A stretch of DNA of 64,000 nucleotides from JAOPZW01 sp963807305 (GTDB lineage Bacteria > Actinomycetota > Thermoleophilia > Solirubrobacterales > Solirubrobacteraceae). A model generated the notes under the pieces. It had not been told where the DNA came from and did not search any database. It was given only the letters and a program-made list of their open reading frames with translations. Positions 18,027 to 27,345 of this stretch are shown here, one piece after another. The stretch spans positions 682,001 to 746,000 of the forward strand of contig CAWEBN010000005.1 in the NCBI GenBank assembly GCA_963807305.1, written 5' to 3'. Position 1 is the first letter of the stretch, and each line of letters opens with the position of its first letter. The position numbers and the translations under genes are program-made.

Positions 18027-18173
18027 TCCCGGGGCGCGGGCTCGGTTCGGTTCGAGCACACACGCGCGACGTGCCTTCGACTCCAGGTGAGCTCCTGCGC
18101 GTGAGGCGACGGGCGATACTGGCCCGGCGGCGGTCGTCGCCGCGCCGACCGCACTCGAGCTCGGAGGACCGCC

Positions 18174-19373
18174 ATGACCGACTCCATGCCCTATGCACAC
18201 CTCGGCGAGGCGCTGGCCACCGACTACCTGTTGGTGCGCGAGCAGTTCAGCGACGAGCAATGGGATCGCTTCATCGCCACGCGGCGGTTCGTCGACACCG
18301 AGGTCCTGCCGGCCATCAACGGCTATTGGGAACGCGCCGAACCGCCATGGCCGCTGATCACGCGACTCGCGGAGCTCGGAGTCGTCGGCGAGGACATCGA
18401 GGGCTACGGCTGCCCGGGCATGACCCCGCTGGCGGCCGGCCTGGTGAACATGGAGCTGCATCGGGGCGACGGAAGCCTCGGGACGTTCCTGGGCGTCCAG
18501 TCCGGGCTCGCGATGAAGTCGATCGCGATGCTCGGCTCTGAGGAGCAGAAGCAACGCTGGCTCCCGCGCATGGCGCGCCTGGAGCAGATCGGTGCCTTCG
18601 CGCTGACCGAACCCGACCACGGCTCGGACTCGGTCGCCCTCGACACGAGGGCGCGCCGTGACGGGGAGCACTACGTCATCGACGGTGCCAAGCGCTGGAT
18701 CGGCAACGCCACGATCGCGGACGTCGTGGTCGTCTGGGCGCGCTCCGATGACGACGGACAAGTCAAGGGCTTCCTCGTCGAGACGGACACCCCGGGCTAT
18801 GACGCGACCGTGATCGAAGGCAAGGGCGCCACGCGTGCGATCTGGCAGGCCGACGTGAGCTTCGACGGAGTCCGCGTCCCCGCCGAGAACCAGCTTCCGG
18901 AGGCGAACAGCTTCAAGGACGTCGGCCGGGTGCTGACGACCACCCGGAGCACCATCGCGTGGGCCGCGCTCGGACACGCCGTGGCCGCCTACGACACCGC
19001 GTTGACGTACACCAGGCAGCGGACCCAGTTCGGGCGCCCGCTGTGCAGCTTCCAGATCGTCCAGGACCGTCTGGTGAAGATGCTGGCCGAGGTGACGGCC
19101 ATGCAGCTCTACTGCATGCAGCTCTCGCGGCTGGCCGAGACCGGCCGCCTGTCGGACACGATCGCCGGGCTGGCGAAGATGAACAACACCCGTAAGGCGC
19201 GCCAGGTCATCGCCGAGGCGCGCGACCTGCTGGGCGGCAACGGGATCCTGCTCGAGAACCACGTCATCCGCCACATGACGGACATCGAGGTCCTCCACAC
19301 CTACGAGGGAACCGAGACGATCCAGACGCTGATCGTGGGGCGCGACATCACCGGCGTCGCGGCGTTCGCATAA
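18174..19373 (+). CDS. acyl-CoA dehydrogenase, glutaryl-CoA dehydrogenase-like
   Basis: A 399-residue FAD enzyme that oxidises an acyl-CoA to the 2,3-enoyl-CoA and passes electrons to ETF. Visible are the FAD-binding AFALTEPDHGSDS, the mid-domain VIDGAKRWIGNATIAD and the C-terminal catalytic segment HTYEGTETIQTLIVGRDITG, which carries the active-site Glu in the position used by glutaryl- and short-chain enzymes. Start ATG 18174 follows GGAGG. It is monocistronic. Glutaryl-CoA is favoured by the NATIADVVVVWAR stretch, but another short-chain substrate cannot be excluded. Confidence 0.88.
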   Translation: MTDSMPYAHLGEALATDYLLVREQFSDEQWDRFIATRRFVDTEVLPAINGYWERAEPPWPLITRLAELGVVGEDIEGYGCPGMTPLAAGLVNMELHRGDGSLGTFLGVQSGLAMKSIAMLGSEEQKQRWLPRMARLEQIGAFALTEPDHGSDSVALDTRARRDGEHYVIDGAKRWIGNATIADVVVVWARSDDDGQVKGFLVETDTPGYDATVIEGKGATRAIWQADVSFDGVRVPAENQLPEANSFKDVGRVLTTTRSTIAWAALGHAVAAYDTALTYTRQRTQFGRPLCSFQIVQDRLVKMLAEVTAMQLYCMQLSRLAETGRLSDTIAGLAKMNNTRKARQVIAEARDLLGGNGILLENHVIRHMTDIEVLHTYEGTETIQTLIVGRDITGVAAFA

Positions 19374-19554
19374 CGGTCCCGGGAGGCGCCCAGCGCACCG
19401 TTGGCTCGCCAAAGCGGAGCCAGACCACGGTCGCGCGATGCCTCGGCGGAGAGCAGTGCCGCACCGATTCGGCGCAGGAGCCACGGCCGCGAAGGAGTAG
19501 ACGCCGGCGGATCGCGACACGGACGGTGGAGCCCGGCCGGGCAAGGACGTCGTT

Positions 19555-19632
19555 CGGGCGGGTGGCGCGGGACACGCCCCTCAGACGGAGCTTGCGGAGT
19601 CTGAGGCCGTGTCCGGCGACAGGACCCGCCCG
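19555..19632. terminator. large nested hairpin between convergent genes
   Basis: An outer perfect stem CGGGCGGGT (19555-19563) with ACCCGCCCG (19624-19632) encloses an inner stem GGACACG-CC-CCTCAGAC (19570-19586) with GTCTGAGG-C-CGTGTCC (19599-19614) around a 12-nt loop. It lies in the 275-bp gap between the acyl-CoA dehydrogenase and DUF1638 stops and could end transcription from both sides. The rest of the gap shows nothing recognisable. The size exceeds an ordinary terminator, so a repeat element or structured RNA is an alternative. Confidence 0.55.
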
Positions 19633-19648
19633 CCACCGGCCCACAGCC

Positions 19649-20314
19649 CTAGCTGGCCGGGCCTGCGACCGCCACACTTCGCCGCGGCGCAGCCACCAGC
19701 CGCTCGAGCTCGGCCTCGAGCCCGCCGTCGCCCACCTCGCGCACCTCCAACGGCAGCCCGATGCGCTCCGCCGCGGCGCGCGCGGCGCGCTCGGCCGCCG
19801 GTGTGCGCCGCTGCGCGAGCCATACGACCCGCCGATAGAAGCCGAAGTAGACGTCGCGCAGCTCGGGATGGCGATCGAGGCCGAGCTCGCGCACGACCGT
19901 GTGCTCGAAGGTGCGCGCGAGGAAGTCGGTGAGGAAGTAGGTGCCCGGCTCGGCGGCCATCGCCTCGGCGACCTGCTCGCGCGCGAAGATGTCGTAGCAG
20001 TGCTCGCCCTGCAGGCGCTCGAGGCCGAGCTCGTCGAGGCCGCCGTAGGTCCCGCAGTCGCCATAGGCCAGCACGACGCGGTCGTAGCGCTCGGACAGGT
20101 CGTCGGCCAGCTCAGCGACGGCGGCGGGGATCTGCTCGGGGCGGTTGTGCAGCAGCGCGGGCACGGGGACGACGTCGACGTCCCAGCCGCGGCGGCGGGT
20201 GATCTGGCGCACGTGGATGGCGAGCGCGCCGCAGGCGACGACGGCCGTCCCACCAGCGCGCCGCTGCTCGCCCGGGGCAGGCCGCGTCCCAGGTGCGCTC
20301 GCGCTCGCAGTCAT
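19649..20314 (-). CDS. DUF1638 family protein of the corrinoid operon
   Basis: A 221-residue protein with the DUF1638 pattern: VVACGALAIHV near the start, VVPVPALLHNRPEQIP, and AYGDCGTYGGLDEL, with conserved cysteines that could bind metal or corrinoid. Members of this family are repeatedly encoded beside MttB-type methyltransferases and corrinoid proteins, but no activity is known. It is the last gene of the minus-strand operon and overlaps the activase stop by ATGA. Its constant genomic company suggests a role in corrinoid handling, and this is inference. Confidence 0.82.
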   Translation of the reverse strand: MTASASAPGTRPAPGEQRRAGGTAVVACGALAIHVRQITRRRGWDVDVVPVPALLHNRPEQIPAAVAELADDLSERYDRVVLAYGDCGTYGGLDELGLERLQGEHCYDIFAREQVAEAMAAEPGTYFLTDFLARTFEHTVVRELGLDRHPELRDVYFGFYRRVVWLAQRRTPAAERAARAAAERIGLPLEVREVGDGGLEAELERLVAAPRRSVAVAGPAS

Positions 20315-22164
20315 CCCGGCATCGCCAGCTCGTCGACGAAGAGGTCGTTGAAGTCGGCGCGCCCCGACAGCTCGACGTACTCCACCTCGCGCACGATCGA
20401 GCGCGCCTCGGCGCGCTCGCGGTGGCTGAGGGCGACGATCTTCGCCCCCTCGCCGGCCACGTTGCCGGCCGAGACGATCCGCGGCAGGGCCAGGCGCGGG
20501 ACGAGCCCGATGCGCACGGCGCTGGCCGGGGACAGGTAGGCGCCGAAGCTGCCCGCCAGGAGCACCTGCTGGATGTCGCCGGGCTCGATGCCGTACTCGC
20601 GCAGGAGGATCTTCCAGCCCGTGGCGATCGAGGCTTTCGCGAACTGCAGCTCGCGCACGTCGCGCTGGGAGAGGAAGATCGACTCGGCCGCGTCATCGCC
20701 GCGCCAGTGCATGACGAAGACGCGCTCCTCGCCGATCTTCGTCAGGCGCGGCGCGAGCGCGGGCAGGCGCTCGGCGGCCTCCTCGTCGGGGATGAAGCGC
20801 CCGGAGTGGTCGAGCAGGCCGCAGCGGACGAGCTCGGACACGCAGTCCACGAGCCCAGAGCCGCACAGCCCGACGGGCTCGGCGTCGCCGATGACCTGCA
20901 GCTCCACGCCGTCGTCGGCGATGCGGATCCCCTCGATGGCGCCCTCGGCGGCGCGCATGCCGCAGCGGATCTGGGCGGCCTCGAAGGCGGGGCCGGCCGG
21001 CGCCGCGGTGGCGAGCACGCGCTCCTCGCAGCCCAGTGCGATCTCGCTGTTGGTGCCGACGTCGATGAAGAGCCGGATGCGACGGTCGCGCGTGAGGCCG
21101 GTGGCCAGCATGCCGGCCACGATGTCGCCGCCCACGTAGGCGCCCAGCGAAGGGAAGACGAAGGCGGGCGCGCGCGGGTGGACGCCGACGCCGAAGTCGG
21201 CGGCCAGCGTCTCGGGAAGCTCGTGCGTGGTGACGGTGAAGGGCGCCATCGAGAGCGGCTCGGGATCGATCCCGAGGACGAGATGCATCATCGTCGCGTT
21301 GCCGCAGACGGTGATCTCGTAGACCTGCTCGGGCGCGATGCCCGCCTCCTCGCACGTCTCGAGGGCGAGCGCCGCCATCGTCTCCTGCGCGCGCGAGCGC
21401 AGAACGCCCAGCGCGTCGGGGTCCATCATCGTCGCCGAGATGCGCGAGATGACATCGCCGCCGAAGGGCTGCTGGGCGTTGAGCAGCGACTGAACGGCGA
21501 GCGGCTGGCCGGAGTCGAGGTCGAGCAGCGTGGCCACCACCGTCGTGGTGCCGAGGTCGAAGGCGAGCGCGTGGCGGGCGCCCGTCGTGTCGCCCGGCTC
21601 GACGTCGATCATCTCCTCGTCGACGACGACCGCGGTGACCTTGAAGCCCGAGGCGCGCAGGACGCCGCCGAGCTTGCGCACGACGTCCAGTGGGATGTGG
21701 GGTTCGAGGTCGTCGATGGCATCGAGCAGGCGCTGCACGTCCGAGCGCTGGTCCTCCATCGTCGGCTCGTCGAGCTCGACGTAGCGCTTGACCACCGCGG
21801 GGCGCAGGATCACGTGGCGCCCCACGCCGACCAGCGCCGCCTTGGGCCGCGTCTGCAGCGGGGGGACGCTGACGACCATGTCCTCGCGCGCGGGCGCGCG
21901 ACACGCGAGCCGCCAGCCGTCGTGGAGCTCCTGGGTGTTGAAGGCCCGCGGGTCGAGCGGGCTGATCGGCGCGTGGCCGCGCAGCACCTGGACCTTGCAC
22001 TTGCGGCACGTGCCGTGGCCGCCGCACGTCGAGTCGATGGCGATGCCGTTCCAGCTCGCGGCGTCGAAGATCGGCGTGCCGCTGGGGACCCGCACCTCGG
22101 TGCCGTCGGGCAGGAAGCGCAGCAGCACGCGCTCGGCTCCGTCGACGGCGGCCTGCTCGTCCAT
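20311..22164 (-). CDS. RACo/RamA-type corrinoid reductive activase (2Fe-2S plus ASKHA ATPase)
   Basis: A 617-residue protein that reduces inactive Co(II) corrinoid back to Co(I) using ATP. An N-terminal plant-type 2Fe-2S domain has Cys47, Cys53, Cys56 and Cys88 (STCGGHGTCRKC...LACR). A middle domain is followed by the ASKHA ATPase core (ALAFDLGTTTVVATLLD, FIDVGTNSEIALG, VLLAGSFGAYLSP), typical of DUF4445 activators. The ATG at 22164 is preferred because GAGGAGGAG precedes it; an upstream ATG at 22203 overlaps the previous stop and would add 13 residues. The 2Fe-2S form matches RACo rather than the 4Fe-4S RamA of methanogens. Confidence 0.9.
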   Translation of the reverse strand: MDEQAAVDGAERVLLRFLPDGTEVRVPSGTPIFDAASWNGIAIDSTCGGHGTCRKCKVQVLRGHAPISPLDPRAFNTQELHDGWRLACRAPAREDMVVSVPPLQTRPKAALVGVGRHVILRPAVVKRYVELDEPTMEDQRSDVQRLLDAIDDLEPHIPLDVVRKLGGVLRASGFKVTAVVVDEEMIDVEPGDTTGARHALAFDLGTTTVVATLLDLDSGQPLAVQSLLNAQQPFGGDVISRISATMMDPDALGVLRSRAQETMAALALETCEEAGIAPEQVYEITVCGNATMMHLVLGIDPEPLSMAPFTVTTHELPETLAADFGVGVHPRAPAFVFPSLGAYVGGDIVAGMLATGLTRDRRIRLFIDVGTNSEIALGCEERVLATAAPAGPAFEAAQIRCGMRAAEGAIEGIRIADDGVELQVIGDAEPVGLCGSGLVDCVSELVRCGLLDHSGRFIPDEEAAERLPALAPRLTKIGEERVFVMHWRGDDAAESIFLSQRDVRELQFAKASIATGWKILLREYGIEPGDIQQVLLAGSFGAYLSPASAVRIGLVPRLALPRIVSAGNVAGEGAKIVALSHRERAEARSIVREVEYVELSGRADFNDLFVDELAMPG

Positions 22165-22199
22165 GGGCTCCTCCTCGCGGGCGAGCTGCGGCCGCGGGC

Positions 22200-23066
22200 T
22201 CATGACGCGGCCGCCGCCTTCGCCGCCTCGCGCTCGCGGTGCGTCGCGATCCAGCGCGCGCCCCACTCGTCGTGGCCGAGCAGCAGGTCGGCCGCGCGCA
22301 CGGAGGAGACGACCTCCTCGGCGCAGCTCATGATCGCGCTCGTCAGCCCGGCGGCCATCGCCATCGGCAGGAAGGCCGCGTTGAGCTGATGGCGGCGCGG
22401 GAGCCCGAAGGAGACGTTCGACGCGCCCAGGCACATGTTCACGCCGAGCTCGTCGCGGATGAGGCTGATCGTCTCGAGCGTGATCGTCACCGCATCGGTG
22501 GCGGCGCCGACCGTCATGGCCAGCGGGTCGATGACGACGTCCTCGGGTCCGATTCCGTGGTCGCCGGCGGCCGAGACGATCTTGCGCGCGATCTCCAGGC
22601 GCTGCTGCGGTGTCTCGGGGATACCGGTCTCGTCGTTGGCCAGGCCGATGACCGCGGCGCCGTGGCGGGCGACGAGGGGCAGGATCTCCTCGAGGCGCTC
22701 GTCCTCGCCGGTGACCGAGTTCACCAGGGCCTTGCCCTCGTAGACCGCGAGGCCGGCCTCGAGCGCCTCGATGACCGAGGAGTCGATGCAGATCGGCGCG
22801 TCGGTGGCCTGGGCCACCGTGCGCAGCATGTCCTGCAGCAGCTCGGATTCGTCGACGAGCGGGATGCCGGCGTTGACGTCGAGCATGTCGGCGCCGGCCG
22901 TGACCTGGGCGAGCGCGTCGACGGTCACCGTCGACAGGTCGCCGCCGCGCAGCTCCTCGGCGAAGGTCTTGCGCCCGGTCGGGTTGATGCGCTCGCCGAT
23001 GACGCAGAACGGCTGGTCGTGGCCGATGACGACGGTGCTGTTACGCGACTGCAGAGTCGTATGCAT
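22200..23066 (-). CDS. MtrH/MeTr-like methyl-corrinoid:tetrahydrofolate methyltransferase
   Basis: A 288-residue pterin-binding TIM barrel, related to AcsE/MtvA/MtgA, that moves a methyl group between a corrinoid protein and tetrahydrofolate. The signature VIGERINPTGRKTFAEEL begins the barrel, then DMLDVNAGIP, ICIDSSVIEALEAGL, GLANDETGIP, DVVIDPLAM and CLGASNVSFGLP, all conserved in the pterin site. It overlaps MetF by 26 bp. In this operon it would accept the methyl group from the corrinoid protein, making 5-methyl-THF. The pterin type (THF) is inferred from the bacterial context and MetF. Confidence 0.88.
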   Translation of the reverse strand: MHTTLQSRNSTVVIGHDQPFCVIGERINPTGRKTFAEELRGGDLSTVTVDALAQVTAGADMLDVNAGIPLVDESELLQDMLRTVAQATDAPICIDSSVIEALEAGLAVYEGKALVNSVTGEDERLEEILPLVARHGAAVIGLANDETGIPETPQQRLEIARKIVSAAGDHGIGPEDVVIDPLAMTVGAATDAVTITLETISLIRDELGVNMCLGASNVSFGLPRRHQLNAAFLPMAMAAGLTSAIMSCAEEVVSSVRAADLLLGHDEWGARWIATHREREAAKAAAAS

Positions 23067-23985
23067 GCGCGAGCGACTTCTCCCTTTCGATTCGCGGCTC
23101 GAGGCCGAGGCGTGTGCAGAGCTGGGCGATGCCCGCGTCCTGGCGGAACGAGATCAGGTGCAGACCGCCGACGCCGGACAGCGAAAGGGCGTGGGCGGCG
23201 AGCTCGTGGGCGAGGTCGAAGCACGCCTGCTGCTGGTCGGCGGCCGCCTCGACGCGCTCGATGACCGCTGCGGGAACCCGGACTCCGGGGACCTTCTCGT
23301 CGACGAAGCGCAGCGCGCGGGCCGAGCGCAGGATCGTGATCGACGGGATCAGCGCCGCGCGCTCGGTGAGCCCCATGTCGGCGGCCTGCGCCACGAAGCG
23401 CTCGAGCAGCTCGGGCTCGTAGCCGATCTGCAGCTGGAAGAAGCGCGCGCCGGCGCGGGCCTTCATGAGCGCGCGCTCGACGCGATACTCGATCGGCGGC
23501 GCGGCGGGGTTCTCGACCGCGCCGACGAAGAGCCGCGGCGCGGGCTCGAGCGGCCGTCCGGACAGGTAGCGGCCCTCGGCCAGCGTGCTCGCCAGCGCGA
23601 TGAGCTGGGGGCTGTCGAGATCGAAGACGCGCCTGGCCTCGGGCTCGTCGCCCGCGGTCACGTCGTCACCGGTCAGGGCGACGAGGTTCTCGATGCCGTG
23701 CATCGCGGCGCCGACGATCTCGGACTGCAGGGAGAGGCGATTGCGGTCGCGGCAGACGAGCTGCATGATCGGCTCCACGCCGCACTGCTTCACGGCGATG
23801 GCCACGGCGAGCGGGGAGGCGTGGGCGTGCGCCGCGGTGTTGTCGGTGGCGTTGACCGCGTCGAGCCATTCCTGCATGGGCGCGAGCTGGCGGCGCACCT
23901 CGGCCAGGCCGCCGCCGTCGATCGCGGGCAGCTCCGCCGTGATCACCCGCCGGCCGGCGCGCAGCTTGTCCTCAAGCGTCGGCAT
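23041..23985 (-). CDS. metF: 5,10-methylenetetrahydrofolate reductase
   Basis: A 314-residue MTHFR catalytic barrel. Seen are AELPAIDG near the N-terminus with the general-acid region, the DNTAAHAHAS segment, RDRNRLSLQSEIVGA and LTGDDVTAGDEPEARRVFDLDS, which contact FAD and folate. In biosynthesis the enzyme makes 5-methyl-THF; here, beside a demethylating module, it would run toward 5,10-methylene-THF, oxidising the methyl group taken from the amine. It overlaps the start of the methyltransferase and the end of the small MTHFR_C-like gene, a coupling that suggests a complex, as with MetF-MetV of acetogens. Confidence 0.88.
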   Translation of the reverse strand: MPTLEDKLRAGRRVITAELPAIDGGGLAEVRRQLAPMQEWLDAVNATDNTAAHAHASPLAVAIAVKQCGVEPIMQLVCRDRNRLSLQSEIVGAAMHGIENLVALTGDDVTAGDEPEARRVFDLDSPQLIALASTLAEGRYLSGRPLEPAPRLFVGAVENPAAPPIEYRVERALMKARAGARFFQLQIGYEPELLERFVAQAADMGLTERAALIPSITILRSARALRFVDEKVPGVRVPAAVIERVEAAADQQQACFDLAHELAAHALSLSGVGGLHLISFRQDAGIAQLCTRLGLEPRIEREKSLAHAYDSAVA

Positions 23986-24328
23986 GCCAGCCCGCCGGCG
24001 TGCGCCGGTCGCGTCCGGTGACGAGGTTCCTCCACGACGAGGTGCCCTCGAGCGAGTTGTCGACCGGTGCGCGCAGGTGCGAGAAGTCCTCGCGCCAGAC
24101 CGGCACGTGACGCGAGCGCTCGTAGGCCTTGACCCACACGCAGCGCATCTCGGGGACGACCTCGCAGCTGCCGTCGGCGCGCACCCCGCCGCATGGGCCG
24201 TTGCGCAGCGTCTTGGGGCACGTCATAGGGCAGGTCAGTCCCGTCGCGTGCAGCACGCACTGCCCGCACATCTGGCAGCCGAAGACGCGGCCCTTGACCG
24301 CGTGCTCGATCTGCTCGACGGCGCCCAT
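23972..24328 (-). CDS. MTHFR C-terminal-type (MetV-like) cysteine-rich zinc protein
   Basis: A 118-residue cysteine-rich protein: GCQMCGQCVLHATGLTCPMT, CPKTLRNGPCGG, SCEVVPEMRCVW. This is the pattern of the methylenetetrahydrofolate reductase C-terminal domain family, found as MetV in acetogens and fused to MetF elsewhere. It likely binds Zn or Fe-S and connects MetF to an electron carrier. It lies directly upstream of metF with a 14-bp overlap and 4 bp after the corrinoid protein. At 118 residues it is shorter than MetV (about 200), so only the core is kept. Confidence 0.8.
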   Translation of the reverse strand: MGAVEQIEHAVKGRVFGCQMCGQCVLHATGLTCPMTCPKTLRNGPCGGVRADGSCEVVPEMRCVWVKAYERSRHVPVWREDFSHLRAPVDNSLEGTSSWRNLVTGRDRRTPAGWHADA

Positions 24329-24332
24329 GGCG

Positions 24333-24994
<662 letters not shown>

Positions 24995-24998
<4 letters not shown>

Positions 24999-25768
24999 GC
25001 GGCTCTCTCTCCGGGTCGGTGCTTGCCGAGGCGCTCCCCGAGGGCGGTCGCCTCCTGGACGAGGATCGGTGCCAGCTCCGCCACGCGCGGGCCGGTCAGG
25101 CGCAGCGTCGGGCCCGAGATGCCGAGCGCGGCGATGACCTCGCCGGTCGGCCCGCTGACGGGCGCGGCGAGTGCGCTCAGGCCGACCTCGAGCTCGTCGG
25201 CGGCGGTGGCGTAGCCGTCGCGGCGCACGCGCTCGAGGCCCTGCTCGAGCGCGGCGCGGCTGACGACCGTCTCCGTCGTCAGCCGCGCCAGCGGCTCGGG
25301 GGGGATCTCGGCCGCGCCGAAGGCGAGGAAGACCTTGCCGTTGGCGGTGCAGTGGTATTCGACGCGGCGCCCGACCCACTGTCCGGCGCCGAGGAAGTGG
25401 CGGCCGTCGACCTGGGCGAGGTGGTCGACGCCGTAGGGGGTGGGGACCGAGAGGTTGACCGTCTCGCCGCTGGCCTGGGCCACCGCCTCGAGCGCGGGCT
25501 CGGCCAGCTCCACGAGATGGCGCTCCAGTCCGCCGCGATGGGCGAAGCGCAGGATGGCCGGGCCGGGCTCGAGCTTGCCGCGCTCGCCGGCCTGGTGGAC
25601 CAGGCCGTGGCGCTCGAGCGCCGTGATGAGCCGCGATGCGGTGCTCTTGGGCAGGTCGGCGGCCTCGGCGAGATCGCGCAGGGTCATCGGCTCGTCGCTC
25701 TCGAGCAGGCGAGCGAGCATCTCGCCGGCACGGTCGATCGACTGGGTGCCCTGACTCGGAGCGCTCAC
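24995..25768 (-). CDS. IclR-family regulator of the corrinoid operon
   Basis: A 257-residue IclR protein: winged HTH (MTLRDLAEAADLPKSTASRL near 35-55) and effector domain (ANGKVFLAF, LEVGLSALAAPV). The GTG at 25768 was chosen because the reading frame upstream covers the shared promoter. It is the first gene of the six-gene minus-strand operon and overlaps the corrinoid gene by ATGA. The divergent MttB-like gene shares the 100-bp promoter with TGGAAC half-sites resembling IclR operators. The inducer may be a methylated amine. Confidence 0.88.
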
Positions 25769-25779
25769 GTGGAAGTCCT

Positions 25780-25808
25780 GTTCCACATCTGCTGGAACTG
25801 TAGTTCCA
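25780..25808. promoter_or_regulatory. IclR-type operator array (GTTCCA / TGGAAC half-sites)
   Basis: GTTCCA at 25780-25785 is followed by TGGAACTGTAGTTCCA at 25793-25808, a 16-bp palindrome broken only at its two central bases. The three half-sites alternate in orientation. IclR-family proteins are known to bind TGGAA-N-TTCCA-like palindromes, and an IclR gene is adjacent. The array lies 12 bp above the IclR start and 60 bp above the MttB-like start, so both units are probably controlled. Confidence 0.6.
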
Positions 25809-25868
25809 TTGCGGATAGCATGGCGCCCGCCGGTTCCCCTTGTCAAGCCACCCGTGTGAGGTGCCGCT

Positions 25869-27308
25869 GTGTTCGTCAACACGATGCCCCGCTACGAGAT
25901 CCTCAGCGAGGACGCGATGGCGGTCCTCGATCGCGGCTGGCGGCGGATCGTCACCGAGATCGGGATCGAGTTCCTGCTCGACGAGGCGCTCGACGCCTTT
26001 CGCGCCGCCGGCCAGCAGGTCGACGGCGAGAAGGTGATCCTCGATCCCGAGTTCGTGCTCGAGCAGGTGGCCAAGGCGCCGCGCGAGTTCGACGTGCAGG
26101 CGCGCAACCCGGAGAAGAGCATCCACCTCGGCGGCCAGCACATGGCCTTCGCGTCGGTCTACGGCTGCCCGTTCGTGCGCGAGGGCGAGATGCGCCGCGA
26201 GGCGACGATGGACGACTTCGAGAACCTGGTGCGCCTGTCGCAGGCCTTCCCCGAGCTCGACTCGCCGGGCGGCACGATCTGCGAGCCCAACGACCGCCCG
26301 CTGGACTCGCGCCACCTGGACATGGTCTACGCGCTGCAGACGCTGTCGGACAAGCCCTACATGGGCTCGGTCACCTCAGGCCCGAACGCCGAGGACACGA
26401 TCGCGATGGGGGAGATCCTCTTCGGCGGTCGCGGCGCGATCGAGGCGATGCCGGCCTCGATCTCGCTCATCAACGTCAACTCGCCGCTGCGCTTCGACGA
26501 CCGCATGCTCAGCGCGCTGGTCGCCTACGCGAAGGCCAATCAGCCCACGATCATCACGCCGTTCCTGCTCATGGGCGCGATGTCGCCGGTCTCGATCCCG
26601 GCGACGCTGGCCCAGCAGATGGCCGAGGCCCTCGCGGGCATCGCGCTCACGCAGCTCATCCGCCCGGGCTGCCCGGTCGTCTTCGGGTCGTTCCTGTCGA
26701 ACACCGACATGCAGTCCGGCTCGCCGTCGTTCGGCACGCCGGAATCGGCGATCGGGCTGTTCTGCACCGGGCAGATCGCGCGCTCCTTCGGGCTGCCGTG
26801 GCGCTCGGGCGGCGGGCTGAACTCGAGCCAGACCGTCGACGCGCAGGCCGCCTACGAGTCGCTGATGACGATGCTGCCGACCTTCCTGGCCGGCGCCAAT
26901 TACGTCATGCACTCCGCCGGCTGGCTCGAGGCGGGCCTGGTCTCGTGCTACGAGAAGTTCATCGTCGACATCGAGATCCTGCGCCAGCTCAAGCACGAGT
27001 TCACACCGCTGGAGATCGACGAGGCGAGCCTTGCCTTCGGGGCCCACGAGGAGGTCGGGCCCGGCGGGCACTTCCTGGGCGCCGCGCACACCCTCGAGCG
27101 CTTCCGCGAGTGCTTCTACCGGCCGCTGCTGTCCTCGACGGAGAACTTCGAGCGCTGGCAGCGCAACGGCGGCCTGGACGCCGCCGCGCGCGCCGAGGTC
27201 GTGTGGAGGCGCACGCTCGAGGAGTACGAGCAGCCGCCGCTCGACGAGGCGATCCGCTCCGAGCTGCAGGCCTACGTCGATCGCCGGCGGACCGAACTCG
27301 GGGACTGA
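25869..27308 (+). CDS. non-pyrrolysine MttB-family methylamine:corrinoid methyltransferase (glycine betaine type proposed)
   Basis: A 479-residue trimethylamine methyltransferase (MttB) superfamily member. The frame has no internal TAG, so it cannot use pyrrolysine and belongs to the MtgB/MtpB-like group that demethylates quaternary amines such as glycine betaine, proline betaine or carnitine. Visible are IVTEIGIEFLLDEAL, the PGGTICEPND segment, MGSVTSGPNAEDT, GTPESAIGLFCTGQIAR and MHSAGWLEAGLVSCYEK. The GTG at 25869 has GAGGTG before it; ATG 25884 is an alternative. It is divergent from the operon that encodes its corrinoid partner. Glycine betaine is the favoured substrate because choline oxidase and dimethylglycine oxidase genes flank the module. 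Confidence 0.88.
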   Translation: MFVNTMPRYEILSEDAMAVLDRGWRRIVTEIGIEFLLDEALDAFRAAGQQVDGEKVILDPEFVLEQVAKAPREFDVQARNPEKSIHLGGQHMAFASVYGCPFVREGEMRREATMDDFENLVRLSQAFPELDSPGGTICEPNDRPLDSRHLDMVYALQTLSDKPYMGSVTSGPNAEDTIAMGEILFGGRGAIEAMPASISLINVNSPLRFDDRMLSALVAYAKANQPTIITPFLLMGAMSPVSIPATLAQQMAEALAGIALTQLIRPGCPVVFGSFLSNTDMQSGSPSFGTPESAIGLFCTGQIARSFGLPWRSGGGLNSSQTVDAQAAYESLMTMLPTFLAGANYVMHSAGWLEAGLVSCYEKFIVDIEILRQLKHEFTPLEIDEASLAFGAHEEVGPGGHFLGAAHTLERFRECFYRPLLSSTENFERWQRNGGLDAAARAEVVWRRTLEEYEQPPLDEAIRSELQAYVDRRRTELGD

Positions 27309-27318
27309 GGCTCCCCGA
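27298..27318. terminator. short hairpin at the MttB-like stop
   Basis: TCGGGGA (27298-27304) pairs with TCCCCGA (27312-27318) around a 7-nt loop that contains the stop codon. It lies between convergent genes with a 37-bp gap. There is no T tract, so efficiency is uncertain. Confidence 0.35.
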
Positions 27319-27345
27319 CCTCGAGCCGCCGGCGCGCTCGCCGCG

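Noticed and set aside
25869..27308. MttB as a pyrrolysine enzyme
   Set aside because: No in-frame TAG occurs in the 479 codons and no pyl genes are seen.
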